From an uncultured Bulleidia sp. (GTDB lineage: Bacteria > Bacillota_I > Bacilli_A > Erysipelotrichales > Erysipelotrichaceae), in NCBI GenBank assembly GCA_934725105.1, contig CAKVBD010000046.1, positions 1-13,201 on the forward strand: a stretch of DNA of 13,201 bases. Direction: 5' to 3'. Of this stretch, positions 6,366 through 13,130 are shown one piece after another (positions within the stretch are counted from its first letter, which is position 1; every line of letters starts with the position of its first letter). A program made the translations under genes and the position numbers. Under the pieces are notes generated by a model. That model ran no database searches and had not been told where the DNA came from. It saw nothing but the letters and a program-made list of their open reading frames with translations.

Positions 6366-7884
6366 GTAAGATCTCCTTTGCTTTTTCAAGCTGTACATCA
6401 TGTGTATGTGTCGTATTCCAATCCAGAATCACTGCTGAACGCAGGCTGTCATATGTTTCTTTATCCAACACTTCATTTGCCGCTAAGCCATGTTCTTCTT
6501 TATATTGCTTCAATGCATTTCCAGTCTCACTAGAGAAATATCCATCTTTTCGATCCACTGTATATCCAAGATAATCCAGACACTGTTGTGCGTCTGCAAT
6601 CGAATCAGATACACTGTCTACATGAAAAGATTCATCTTCATCCATTTTAGAGAATGTTCTATAAAATACATCATGCAGTTTCACTTCCTGATCTGGTGTA
6701 ATACCTACACCATTGACCCATGTACCATCTGGAGACAGCCATTTACTTGTTGTATATTTCAAGGCAGAGCCATCATCAAACATCTTCGAAACCTGCACAG
6801 TGCCTTTTCCATATGTTGTTGTGCCAACAATCGTTACATCATCACGCTGCTGTTTTAATGCAAGTGTCAATACTTCAGCAGCACTGGCTGTATTTCCATT
6901 TGTTAAAATGACAATATTTTGAATATTGGAATATTTATCTGACTTTGTTACAGTTTCATGTACAGTACCATCCGCATATTCCTGCTTCATGACGGTTGTA
7001 CCTTTATCTAAGAAACAAGAAGAAACACCTTCAACAGAATCCAGATAGCCACCGCCATTATCACGCAGATCAATGATCAAGCCTTTCGCATCCTCAAAAT
7101 CATCCAGATAAGATTTCACTTCTTCTGGTGTAGAAGAACCAAACTGATACAACTGCAGATACGCAATCTCACCCATCATTTCACCATATACTGTAGAAGC
7201 AACTTTCTCACGTGTAATCTTTAAAGCAATATTCTTTCCATCACGAATAAAACCAATCGTTACAGTTGTGCCTGCTTCACCCTGTACAGCTTCTTTAATA
7301 TCACTGGAAGTCTTTCCACTCATATCCACACCATCGACTGTATGAATAATATCACCAGGTTTCACGCCAGCTTTTTCTGCAGGTGTATTTTTATACACTT
7401 TTTCTACGATACTTGTGCCATCTGTATTAATATACTGCACACCAATACCAACATAGTTTCGATTGATGGATTGCGTAAAAGCTTCCATTTCTTCTTTTGA
7501 CATATATTCAGTATGCTTATCTTCATCATTTGTTGTGATGCCAGCAAGCGCCTGATCTGTCAGTCTTTTATCCAGATTATCAATTCCACTACCAAAAAAC
7601 CAGTCATTTTCCATGATATCCATCACTTCCTGGATTTTTTTAGAAGCGCTCATTGTCGTACCACGCGCAATCATATGACGCAAAGAAGATGTAAACCCAT
7701 ATGGCAGCAGAGAACCACCAAACCAGCCAAAAAGAACAGCGACGATTGTCACCACAACCATGATTCTTTTCAGTTTTTTGTTCTTTGCTTGTTCCGCCTT
7801 AAATTTAGCTTCATCAGGCCAAACATATTTTTTCAAAGAAATCGTCTTAAATTCCTCTTTTTCTTCTGTCTTATTTTCTTCCAT
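6358..7884 (-). CDS. S41 carboxyl-terminal processing protease (CtpA/CtpB-type) with peptidoglycan-binding domain
   Basis: This is a membrane-anchored serine protease of the tail-specific S41 family, expected to cut exported or cell-wall proteins outside the membrane. Order of parts in 508 residues: charged N-terminus, one transmembrane anchor (about 41-62), linker and cap, PDZ domain (about 143-225, with GIGVQYI and AGVKPGDIIHTVDG), S41 core, then a C-terminal peptidoglycan-binding-1 domain (about 425-485). The core shows IDLRDNGGG (271-279) and the likely catalytic set Ser334 (NTASAAE), Lys360 (YGKG) and Gln364. B. subtilis CtpB lies in the same neighbourhood beside ftsEX. AGAGGT sits 6 nt before the ATG. 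The gene follows the M23 gene after a 59-bp gap that holds a hairpin. The linkage suggests it trims or controls FtsEX-associated wall enzymes; that is inference. Confidence 0.92.
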   Translation of the reverse strand: MEENKTEEKEEFKTISLKKYVWPDEAKFKAEQAKNKKLKRIMVVVTIVAVLFGWFGGSLLPYGFTSSLRHMIARGTTMSASKKIQEVMDIMENDWFFGSGIDNLDKRLTDQALAGITTNDEDKHTEYMSKEEMEAFTQSINRNYVGIGVQYINTDGTSIVEKVYKNTPAEKAGVKPGDIIHTVDGVDMSGKTSSDIKEAVQGEAGTTVTIGFIRDGKNIALKITREKVASTVYGEMMGEIAYLQLYQFGSSTPEEVKSYLDDFEDAKGLIIDLRDNGGGYLDSVEGVSSCFLDKGTTVMKQEYADGTVHETVTKSDKYSNIQNIVILTNGNTASAAEVLTLALKQQRDDVTIVGTTTYGKGTVQVSKMFDDGSALKYTTSKWLSPDGTWVNGVGITPDQEVKLHDVFYRTFSKMDEDESFHVDSVSDSIADAQQCLDYLGYTVDRKDGYFSSETGNALKQYKEEHGLAANEVLDKETYDSLRSAVILDWNTTHTHDVQLEKAKEILHG

Positions 7885-7902
7885 AAAAGTACCTCTACAT
7901 CT

Positions 7903-7930
7903 AAAAGGAGAGCTTGTTAAAAAGCTCCCC
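7903..7930 (-). terminator. Hairpin between the M23 and S41 genes, possible partial terminator
   Basis: On the minus strand a 9-bp stem (7930-7922 with 7915-7907, one G-T mismatch/wobble) has a 6-nt loop and is followed by only TTTT (7906-7903). It starts 13 nt after the M23 stop and ends just before the S41 ribosome binding site. The short T run suggests leaky termination or an mRNA-processing/stability element that lowers S41-uvrB expression relative to ftsEX. Confidence 0.5.
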
Positions 7931-7931
7931 T

Positions 7932-7940
7932 ATCATACCA
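7932..7940 (-). promoter_or_regulatory. Possible extended -10 promoter before the S41 gene
   Basis: TGG followed by TATGAT on the minus strand makes a TGn extended -10 element. No convincing -35 box lies 16-18 bp upstream. The expected start, about 7925, would fall inside the hairpin's first arm, so the hairpin could not fully form on such a transcript. Confidence 0.3.
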
Positions 7941-7943
7941 CAT

Positions 7944-9317
7944 CTAACCACCAAATACGGATTCTGGACGAATTCTACAAGGGATACCATATCCAGCTTC
8001 ACACCTTCTGCCATATCCATCATAGCTGCCAGCCCATCCACATCCAAATGTTAAATCACCGTTCCAGTTTTTTACATAACTTGCAAAATCACTAGCCGCA
8101 CCAATCTTGAAAATTTCAATATGGCAATGTGGACCAGAAGAGTTTCCTGTAGAGCCAACTCTACCAATATAATCTCCTCCAGTTACTTTTGTACCAGTTG
8201 CGATTGGTGATCCATTTTGCATATGCAGATACTTCACTGCATATAAAGTATCTCCTACTGCGACAACGAGATATACCTGGTTGCCGCCACCACTAGAACC
8301 ACCGCTTCCATGGCATGTTGATCCAAGTCCACCATACGCACAGCCATCCGCACTATTTACAACGACACCATTCGCTACCGCATAAATATTTGTTCCCTGA
8401 CTAGCCGCAAAATCATATCCCAAGTGTTTACCGCCACCAGAATAATTCCATGTACCAGCACTGCGATATGCACCCGGCACTGGGTTTGTCCATCCTTCTG
8501 CCGCAACAACACCATTGAGATCAATCTTAGAAATTGCAGATTTGATACTATCAATATTTGCTGAAATCGTATCACCTAATGCTTCCAGTTCTGCAGCCTG
8601 TCTTTCCTGTTCATCAATAATGATTTGTTTAGAAGCCTTTGTAGCTTCCAGATCATCTTGCTTATTCAACAGTTCCTGCTTTGCAACTTCCATTTCTACC
8701 TTCGCATTTTCAAGTGACTGTTTTTCATCATTTAATTTTTCAATTAAACTTGCCAGCTGATCCAATGTATTTTCATCATATTGTGCAATAGAACTCAAAC
8801 CATTGGCAATACGAATGAATTCTTCAAATGTAGAAGCACCCATCAAAATATCTGTATATTTCGATACACGCATATTTGACTGCGCATTCACCATTCTTTT
8901 TTTTACTTTTTCTTTCAAAGCATCTACTTGTGCCTGTGTCGCATCAATTTCTTTCTGCTTGTTATCAATTTCAAGCTGCTTTGCATCAATTTCAGCCTGT
9001 TTTGCATCAATCTGCGTCTGCAATTCTGTAATCTTTGCCTGCAGATCTTTTACCTGCTGGTCATATTCCGCAATGTTTGCCGCAATTTGATCACGTTGTG
9101 CTTCAATACTTTTCAATTGCTCCTGCGCTTCAGATTTTTTACTTTCCAGATACTTTGCATATCCTTTACAGGCTTCCTGATTATCTTTTGTTGCTTTTTT
9201 ACAAGTTTCAGACCAGTATTCCGTATTCGAATAATCTTCCGCATACACACGATCAACACGTGTAATGCATAGAAAAGAAATACATATACAAATACATACT
9301 TTGATGACTTTCATCAT
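7944..9317 (-). CDS. Secreted coiled-coil M23 peptidase, probable FtsEX-controlled murein hydrolase (EnvC/PcsB-like role)
   Basis: This is a predicted exported peptidoglycan endopeptidase. It has a signal peptide (about 1-26, cysteine-rich core, cleavage likely after VYA), a long coiled coil (about 55-265) with a hinge-like middle, then a LytM/M23 domain (about 295-405). Zinc ligands His298, Asp302 and His399 and catalytic His365 and His397 are all present, so it should be active rather than a degenerate EnvC. A Gly/Ser/Cys-rich loop (326-345) is inserted in the domain, and a tail with three more cysteines follows. The ATG at 9315-9317 overlaps the ftsX stop as ATGA with GAGGT 7 nt upstream; a GTG three codons earlier lies in that site and was rejected. 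Gene order directly after ftsX fits an enzyme whose coiled coil is moved by FtsEX, as for EnvC, PcsB and CwlO; that role is inferred. Confidence 0.9.
   Translation of the reverse strand: MMKVIKVCICICISFLCITRVDRVYAEDYSNTEYWSETCKKATKDNQEACKGYAKYLESKKSEAQEQLKSIEAQRDQIAANIAEYDQQVKDLQAKITELQTQIDAKQAEIDAKQLEIDNKQKEIDATQAQVDALKEKVKKRMVNAQSNMRVSKYTDILMGASTFEEFIRIANGLSSIAQYDENTLDQLASLIEKLNDEKQSLENAKVEMEVAKQELLNKQDDLEATKASKQIIIDEQERQAAELEALGDTISANIDSIKSAISKIDLNGVVAAEGWTNPVPGAYRSAGTWNYSGGGKHLGYDFAASQGTNIYAVANGVVVNSADGCAYGGLGSTCHGSGGSSGGGNQVYLVVAVGDTLYAVKYLHMQNGSPIATGTKVTGGDYIGRVGSTGNSSGPHCHIEIFKIGAASDFASYVKNWNGDLTFGCGWAGSYDGYGRRCEAGYGIPCRIRPESVFGG
8920..9024 (-). repeat. Five tandem 21-bp units encoding coiled-coil heptads
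   Basis: Units begin at 8920, 8941, 8962, 8983 and 9004, each 21 bp. The inner ones share a GCATCAATTT-like start followed by a CTG-containing second half on the plus strand. They encode successive heptads of the type IDAKQxE within residues about 100-135 of the M23 protein. The high DNA identity suggests recent slippage or unequal exchange that altered coiled-coil length. Confidence 0.75.
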
Positions 9318-10210
9318 CTCTTCCACCTCAGATAACGGTTAACAGACAACAAGGATCCAATAAATCCCACAACAACACCAATGCCTAATAAAATACCTGC
9401 CAGATAGAAGATATATGGATTTGGCTTTACAAGCTTGAACATGTTAGAAACAAGAATACCACCACTGCGCTGATACAATGTTATATATCCCCAAACTGTT
9501 AATGCAATTGGAATAATGGATCCAAGCACACCAATGATAATACCTTCAATCACAAATGGAGAACGAATAAAGGAATTCGTTGCACCAACATTTCTCATGA
9601 TTGTAATTTCATCTTTACGCGCAGAAATTGTTAACTTGATTGTATTCTGAATCAAGAAAACAGCTAACAATGTCAAACCAATGACTAAGAATCCGCCAAT
9701 CTTACGAACCATTGACATTGTATCAACCATAGAAACAGTTGACTGACCACCATAGTTCACTTCCGCAACACCTTCAATTTTCTGAATCTCTGAAGCAATT
9801 TCTGTAATCTGATCACCGCTGGTTGCTTCTACATAGAAAGCATCATGCATTGGGTTATCATCTTTGAATGGTTCAAATGCTTCTTTTGTCTTTTCATCGT
9901 CAAAGGAATCAATATAGTATTGAAATTCCTGATCTTTATTTGAATATGTTACTTTCTTAACACCATCAATTGCTTCAATGGATTTCTGAATGGCATCTTC
10001 CTTTGCGCTATCTTCATAGTTGTAATCAACCATGACAGAAATTTCCATTGAAGATTCAATATTTTTCGTAAAGTTCTGTACGTTATAAGAGAAAATAATA
10101 AACAGTGAAATAATTAATAACGTAATCGTTACCGCAATGGCAGAACTGATTGCCATTGCCAAGTGTCTGCCAACACCTGAAAATCCTTCTTTAATTGGTC
10201 TACTGATCAT
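9314..10210 (-). CDS. ftsX: Cell division ABC transporter permease FtsX
   Basis: FtsX is the membrane half of FtsEX, a type VII (MacB-like) ABC system that does not transport but passes ATP-driven motion to wall hydrolases outside the cell. In 298 residues it has transmembrane helix 1 (about 20-42), a large extracellular loop (about 43-168) and helices 2-4 (about 171-190, 221-243, 267-289). The near-terminal GSLLSVNRYLRWKR is typical. The chosen ATG (10208-10210) gives MISRPIKEGFSGVGRH, matching the Gram-positive FtsX start IKEGFxxxGR. An ATG three codons earlier is only 2 nt from AAGGAGG, and a longer frame has no support. It overlaps ftsE by 11 bp and the M23 gene by 4 bp. The extracellular loop probably binds the M23 coiled coil encoded next. 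Confidence 0.95.
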   Translation of the reverse strand: MISRPIKEGFSGVGRHLAMAISSAIAVTITLLIISLFIIFSYNVQNFTKNIESSMEISVMVDYNYEDSAKEDAIQKSIEAIDGVKKVTYSNKDQEFQYYIDSFDDEKTKEAFEPFKDDNPMHDAFYVEATSGDQITEIASEIQKIEGVAEVNYGGQSTVSMVDTMSMVRKIGGFLVIGLTLLAVFLIQNTIKLTISARKDEITIMRNVGATNSFIRSPFVIEGIIIGVLGSIIPIALTVWGYITLYQRSGGILVSNMFKLVKPNPYIFYLAGILLGIGVVVGFIGSLLSVNRYLRWKR

Positions 10211-10892
10211 GACGAACATAACCTCCTTGTGCAAGATCTGCAACAATATGTCCATGTTCTAAGACAACCGTTCTTTTACGATGCTTATTCACGAGTGTTA
10301 AATCATGCGTTACCATTAAAATTGTTGTACCATAACGCTTGTTGATTCTTTCCAACAGATCCATGATCTGATCTGATTTTCCAGGGTCAAGGTTACCCGT
10401 AGGTTCATCCGCAATCAAAACCTTTGGACGGTTCGCAATCGCTCTAGCAATCGCAATACGCTGCTGCTGACCACCAGATAATTCATGTGGAAAAGAAGTC
10501 TTCTTTTCTTTTAAAGAAACGACATCCAGCACTTCATCCACTCTTTTTTTGATCTGTGGCTTTTTCATATTAATGACTTCTAAAGCATAGGCAATATTTT
10601 CATAAACCGTCTTTGTTGGAAGAAGTCTAAAATCCTGGAAAACAACACCAATATTTCTACGATAAATTGGAACTTGTTTTCTCTTCAATTCACCAACATT
10701 GATACCAACAACTTCAACATTACCTTTTGTTGGGAGTTCTTCTCCATCCAGTAATTTGATCAACGTGGACTTACCAGAACCCGTTGGCCCAATAATATAA
10801 ACAAATTCACCTTGTTTGACACTAAAATTCACATCATACAAAGCATTTGTACCATTTTTATATTGTTTGTATACATGTTCACATTCAATCAT
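10200..10892 (-). CDS. ftsE: Cell division ATP-binding protein FtsE
   Basis: FtsE is the cytoplasmic ATPase of the FtsEX complex. In 230 residues it shows GPTGSGKST Walker A (35-43), Q-loop VFQDFRLL (84-91, the FRLL run being FtsE-like), LSGGQ signature (138-142), Walker B VLIADEPTGNLD (158-169) and switch His196 in VTHD. A TTG six codons upstream overlaps the ribosome binding site and was rejected; the ATG at 10890-10892 has AAAGGAG about 6 nt upstream. The stop lies inside ftsX, so the two are translationally coupled. It is first in ftsE-ftsX-M23-S41-uvrB. A 51-bp gap separates it from yitT and holds a possible extended -10 promoter. Confidence 0.96.
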   Translation of the reverse strand: MIECEHVYKQYKNGTNALYDVNFSVKQGEFVYIIGPTGSGKSTLIKLLDGEELPTKGNVEVVGINVGELKRKQVPIYRRNIGVVFQDFRLLPTKTVYENIAYALEVINMKKPQIKKRVDEVLDVVSLKEKKTSFPHELSGGQQQRIAIARAIANRPKVLIADEPTGNLDPGKSDQIMDLLERINKRYGTTILMVTHDLTLVNKHRKRTVVLEHGHIVADLAQGGYVRHDQ

Positions 10893-10926
10893 ACAAGTCT
10901 CCTTTCGCAATTAAAAACCAGTGTTT

Positions 10927-10935
10927 ATTTTACCA
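10927..10935 (-). promoter_or_regulatory. Possible extended -10 promoter of the ftsEX operon
   Basis: TGG followed by TAAAAT on the minus strand lies in the yitT-ftsE gap, with an expected start near 10920 and a leader of about 28 nt. No good -35 box is visible within the end of yitT. Read-through from yitT is also possible, since no terminator hairpin is apparent in the gap. Confidence 0.4.
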
Positions 10936-10943
10936 TACATCAT

Positions 10944-11798
10944 TTAAATTGTTGCTGAAGGATACGTGAAACCTTCTCCATGCATATCCGATGCATCTGT
11001 TGTAATCGTAAATGCACGATCATCAATTTGATTAATAATTTCTACCAGTTGAGAATACTGCTTTGCGCTGACAACGCATAAGATGACTTTTTTCTGATCC
11101 ATCTGATAGCCACCTTCACCAGCCAGAAACGTTACACCACGATCCATATCACGCATGATAACATCCGCAATCTCTTTCCATTTCTCACTGATGATCGTCA
11201 CACTTTTCGCATTACTTCCTGCACCAAGTGATAAAATCTTATCAATCGCAATGCCAGAAGCAAATACAGAAATCAATCCAATCAAAGCTGCATCAATGCC
11301 ATATGCAATTACACCAAGCAAAACTGTAATGCCATCCGTAACCATAACACCAGTAGAAACTTTCACACCAAATAGTTTATGTGCAATGAGTGGCGGAACA
11401 TCCATACCACCCGTACTTGCACCCGCTCTCATCACAAGACCAATTCCAACACCGCCGAGTAGACCAGCATATAAACTAGCCAGGAATGGTTCAATATGAA
11501 TTGGAATCATTGGTGCAACATAAGACAAAGCTGTTGTAAAAACAGGATAACAGAACGAAGACAAAATCGTATCAATTCCAAATTGTTTTCCTAAAATCAA
11601 TGTACCAACGATCAATAACGTAAGCGTTAAAGTATTAGCAACAAGCGTTTCATCCAAATGGAAAAACGGTTCAAATGCTACCGCAACACCAGCTACACCA
11701 CCAGACAGAATGTGATATGGAAGAATAAAGAATTCAACCGAAATTGCCAAGACAAATGTTCCTGTTACAACGAAAAGAACATTAATTAATTTTTTCAT
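10944..11798 (-). CDS. YitT-family membrane protein (YitT_membrane plus DUF2179)
   Basis: This is a polytopic membrane protein of the YitT family, common in Firmicutes, with no established transport substrate. The N-terminal part has about five membrane helices with family motifs VEFFILPYHILSGGVAGVAV, a GAGVGIGLVMR-like segment (here GGVGIGLVMRAGASTGGMDV) and SVFASGIAIDKIL. The C-terminal DUF2179 cytoplasmic domain (about 200-280) carries AKSVTIIS, GVTFLAGEGGY and ITTDASDMHGEGF. An ATG nine codons upstream (11823-11825) was not chosen because it lies 3 nt after a TGGTATAAT extended -10 and so before the expected start of transcription. ATG 11796-11798 gives 284 residues, with an AGAGGG about 13 nt upstream, which is a rather long spacing. 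If another promoter is used, the longer 293-residue form is possible. Confidence 0.9.
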   Translation of the reverse strand: MKKLINVLFVVTGTFVLAISVEFFILPYHILSGGVAGVAVAFEPFFHLDETLVANTLTLTLLIVGTLILGKQFGIDTILSSFCYPVFTTALSYVAPMIPIHIEPFLASLYAGLLGGVGIGLVMRAGASTGGMDVPPLIAHKLFGVKVSTGVMVTDGITVLLGVIAYGIDAALIGLISVFASGIAIDKILSLGAGSNAKSVTIISEKWKEIADVIMRDMDRGVTFLAGEGGYQMDQKKVILCVVSAKQYSQLVEIINQIDDRAFTITTDASDMHGEGFTYPSATI

Positions 11799-11827
11799 AC
11801 CTATTTTATTTCCCTCTTTGCTCATGT

Positions 11828-11836
11828 ATTATACCA
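11828..11836 (-). promoter_or_regulatory. Extended -10 promoter of yitT
   Basis: TGG followed by a perfect TATAAT on the minus strand. The -35 region is poor, as is common with TGn extended -10 promoters. The expected start is near 11821, inside the first codons of the longest reading frame, so it bears on the choice of the yitT start. Confidence 0.6.
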
Positions 11837-11854
11837 TGGTTGACAAGTGAACTT

Positions 11855-12307
11855 ATGAAGAACAAAAAGTATGTATGGATCATCGTATTCCTGTATATCT
11901 TATTTATATTTTCAAATTCTCTGCAGATTGGTGAAACAAGCAGTGCTATTTCTGGTGGTCTGACACACTTTGTATTATCCATTCTCCATAATTTTGGATG
12001 GAATATTCCTTTTGACGCATTTCATCATTTCATACGTAAACTCGCACATTTCAGCGAATACGCCGGGCTTGGCATTCTCGTCAATTACGCTTTACGTACC
12101 GCACCATTATTCAAAAATCTAAAACTCAACTACGCACTCTTCTGGATCCTGCCACCCTCCATTGATGAAACGATTCAGCATTTTGTGCCAAATCGCTATG
12201 GCTGTATTCAGGATGTACTCATTGATATGAGTGGTTTTTTATGTGCAACTCTACTTTATTTATTCATCATTCACAAGCAGGCAAAAAAGCACTCATCTCA
12301 CTTCTAG
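11855..12307 (+). CDS. VanZ-like family membrane protein
   Basis: This is a small VanZ-like membrane protein. The family is named for a teicoplanin-tolerance accessory factor, but most members, probably including this one, are chromosomal proteins of unknown role. In 150 residues it has helix 1 with IFSNS (18-22), RKLAHFSEYAGLG (61-73), a DE..Q core (Asp104, Glu105, Gln108) followed by FVPNR, and DVLIDMSGFL (120-129) in the last helix region: the standard family signature. The frame opens at a TTG (11840), but ATG 11855 gives the natural N-terminus; only a weak AAGTGA precedes it. No van operon is nearby. It diverges from yitT by about 56 bp and its last 41 bp overlap the convergent transglutaminase-like gene. 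Confidence 0.88.
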   Translation: MKNKKYVWIIVFLYILFIFSNSLQIGETSSAISGGLTHFVLSILHNFGWNIPFDAFHHFIRKLAHFSEYAGLGILVNYALRTAPLFKNLKLNYALFWILPPSIDETIQHFVPNRYGCIQDVLIDMSGFLCATLLYLFIIHKQAKKHSSHF

Positions 12308-13130
12308 CGTGTGTTTCATCAAATACATCATCCTTCAAATTAAAAAACATATACGGATCCTCTAGATCATCATCCCACGTAACATCTACATTCCACCACG
12401 AACCATCCAGAAACACAATATTCCATGCATGATCTTCACCTTCTGCACTTCCCGTTACATATGCACAAGGAATGGATAATTGTTTTAAGATGTATTGAAA
12501 AGCTTTTGCGTATCCAGCACAAACTGTTTGATGATTCACCAGTGCAGAATACGCCGATTGATTCATCGTTGCCTCTAAATCATATGTAATTCTTTCACAT
12601 AAGGCATCATGAACATATCTTTCCCTTTCTTCATCACTTGGATATACAAGAGCATTCTGTACGATTTCTTCACTGGCTTTTTGGAATAATTGCTGATGTT
12701 CTGCAAGATCCTCTGCAGTTTCATGAAACGATAACGTCACAGAAACAACACCCATATTTTCCAACACTTCATAAGAATATCCCTGTTCCAGCCAGAATAG
12801 TTCAGGACAGTCAAACATGACAGCCTGATATGCATTTGCAATATTCTTTTCTGTAATATCCGCATCATATGGCTTCAATGTTGTTTCCAGTGCATTTGTA
12901 CAATCAATGATCTTTGCATAGATTCTCTTTTCTTTTTCATCTAACAATGCATAGTATAGATGATACAAATCATCATATACAACCACTTCTTTTTCTTCCT
13001 GAAGCAATTGTCCCGTAAAAATATCTTTGACATTATGAAAGAAAGAAGTAAAGATTGTTTCTTTCTTTAAAGTAATGACACAAAAACATAAAAACCATAC
13101 AGCTAGTAACAAACGAAAGATTCTTTTCAT
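12267..13130 (-). CDS. Membrane-anchored transglutaminase-like cysteine protease-fold protein
   Basis: The N-terminal signal or anchor (about 4-21, MKRIFRLLLAVWFLCFC) is followed by a helical region and a transglutaminase-like core (about 165-265). The papain-type triad is readable: Cys204 in TVCAGYAKAF, His234 in DHAWNIV and Asp249 in WWNVDVTWDD. The YMFFNL segment after it is also typical of bacterial members. Such proteins are mostly uncharacterised; a secreted protease, amidase or crosslinking activity on wall or surface proteins is plausible. The ATG at 13128-13130 (287 residues) was chosen over one six codons upstream because it forms an ATGA overlap with the stop of an upstream frame, and GGGAG lies about 11 nt before it. 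The 3' end overlaps vanZ by 41 bp. Confidence 0.85.
   Translation of the reverse strand: MKRIFRLLLAVWFLCFCVITLKKETIFTSFFHNVKDIFTGQLLQEEKEVVVYDDLYHLYYALLDEKEKRIYAKIIDCTNALETTLKPYDADITEKNIANAYQAVMFDCPELFWLEQGYSYEVLENMGVVSVTLSFHETAEDLAEHQQLFQKASEEIVQNALVYPSDEERERYVHDALCERITYDLEATMNQSAYSALVNHQTVCAGYAKAFQYILKQLSIPCAYVTGSAEGEDHAWNIVFLDGSWWNVDVTWDDDLEDPYMFFNLKDDVFDETHARSEMSAFLPACE

Noticed and set aside
7513..7920. Plus-strand 135-codon frame opposite the S41 protease gene
   Set aside because: The opposite frame encodes well-conserved S41 and anchor sequence; the antisense product is rich in His, Arg and Phe, with no motif or ribosome binding site.
8803..9272. Plus-strand frames rich in Cys, Phe and Ser opposite the M23 coiled coil
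   Set aside because: Their odd composition is the complement of the repeated Gln/Lys/Asp/Glu heptad codons on the minus strand.
11840..11845. TTGACA just before the vanZ-like gene, a perfect -35 box
   Set aside because: No -10-like hexamer occurs 16-19 bp downstream, and any start would fall inside the coding sequence.
12217..12240. Hairpin ACTCAT-TGAT-ATGAGT followed by GG and T6 on the plus strand, resembling a terminator
   Set aside because: It lies inside the vanZ-like gene before its stop and encodes the conserved LIDMSGFL segment; the stem is only 6 bp and AT-rich. Coding constraint explains it.
11855..12307. Glycopeptide-resistance locus suggested by a VanZ-like protein
   Set aside because: No vanH, vanA, vanX, vanS or vanR relatives are present, and VanZ-like proteins are widespread chromosomal proteins.
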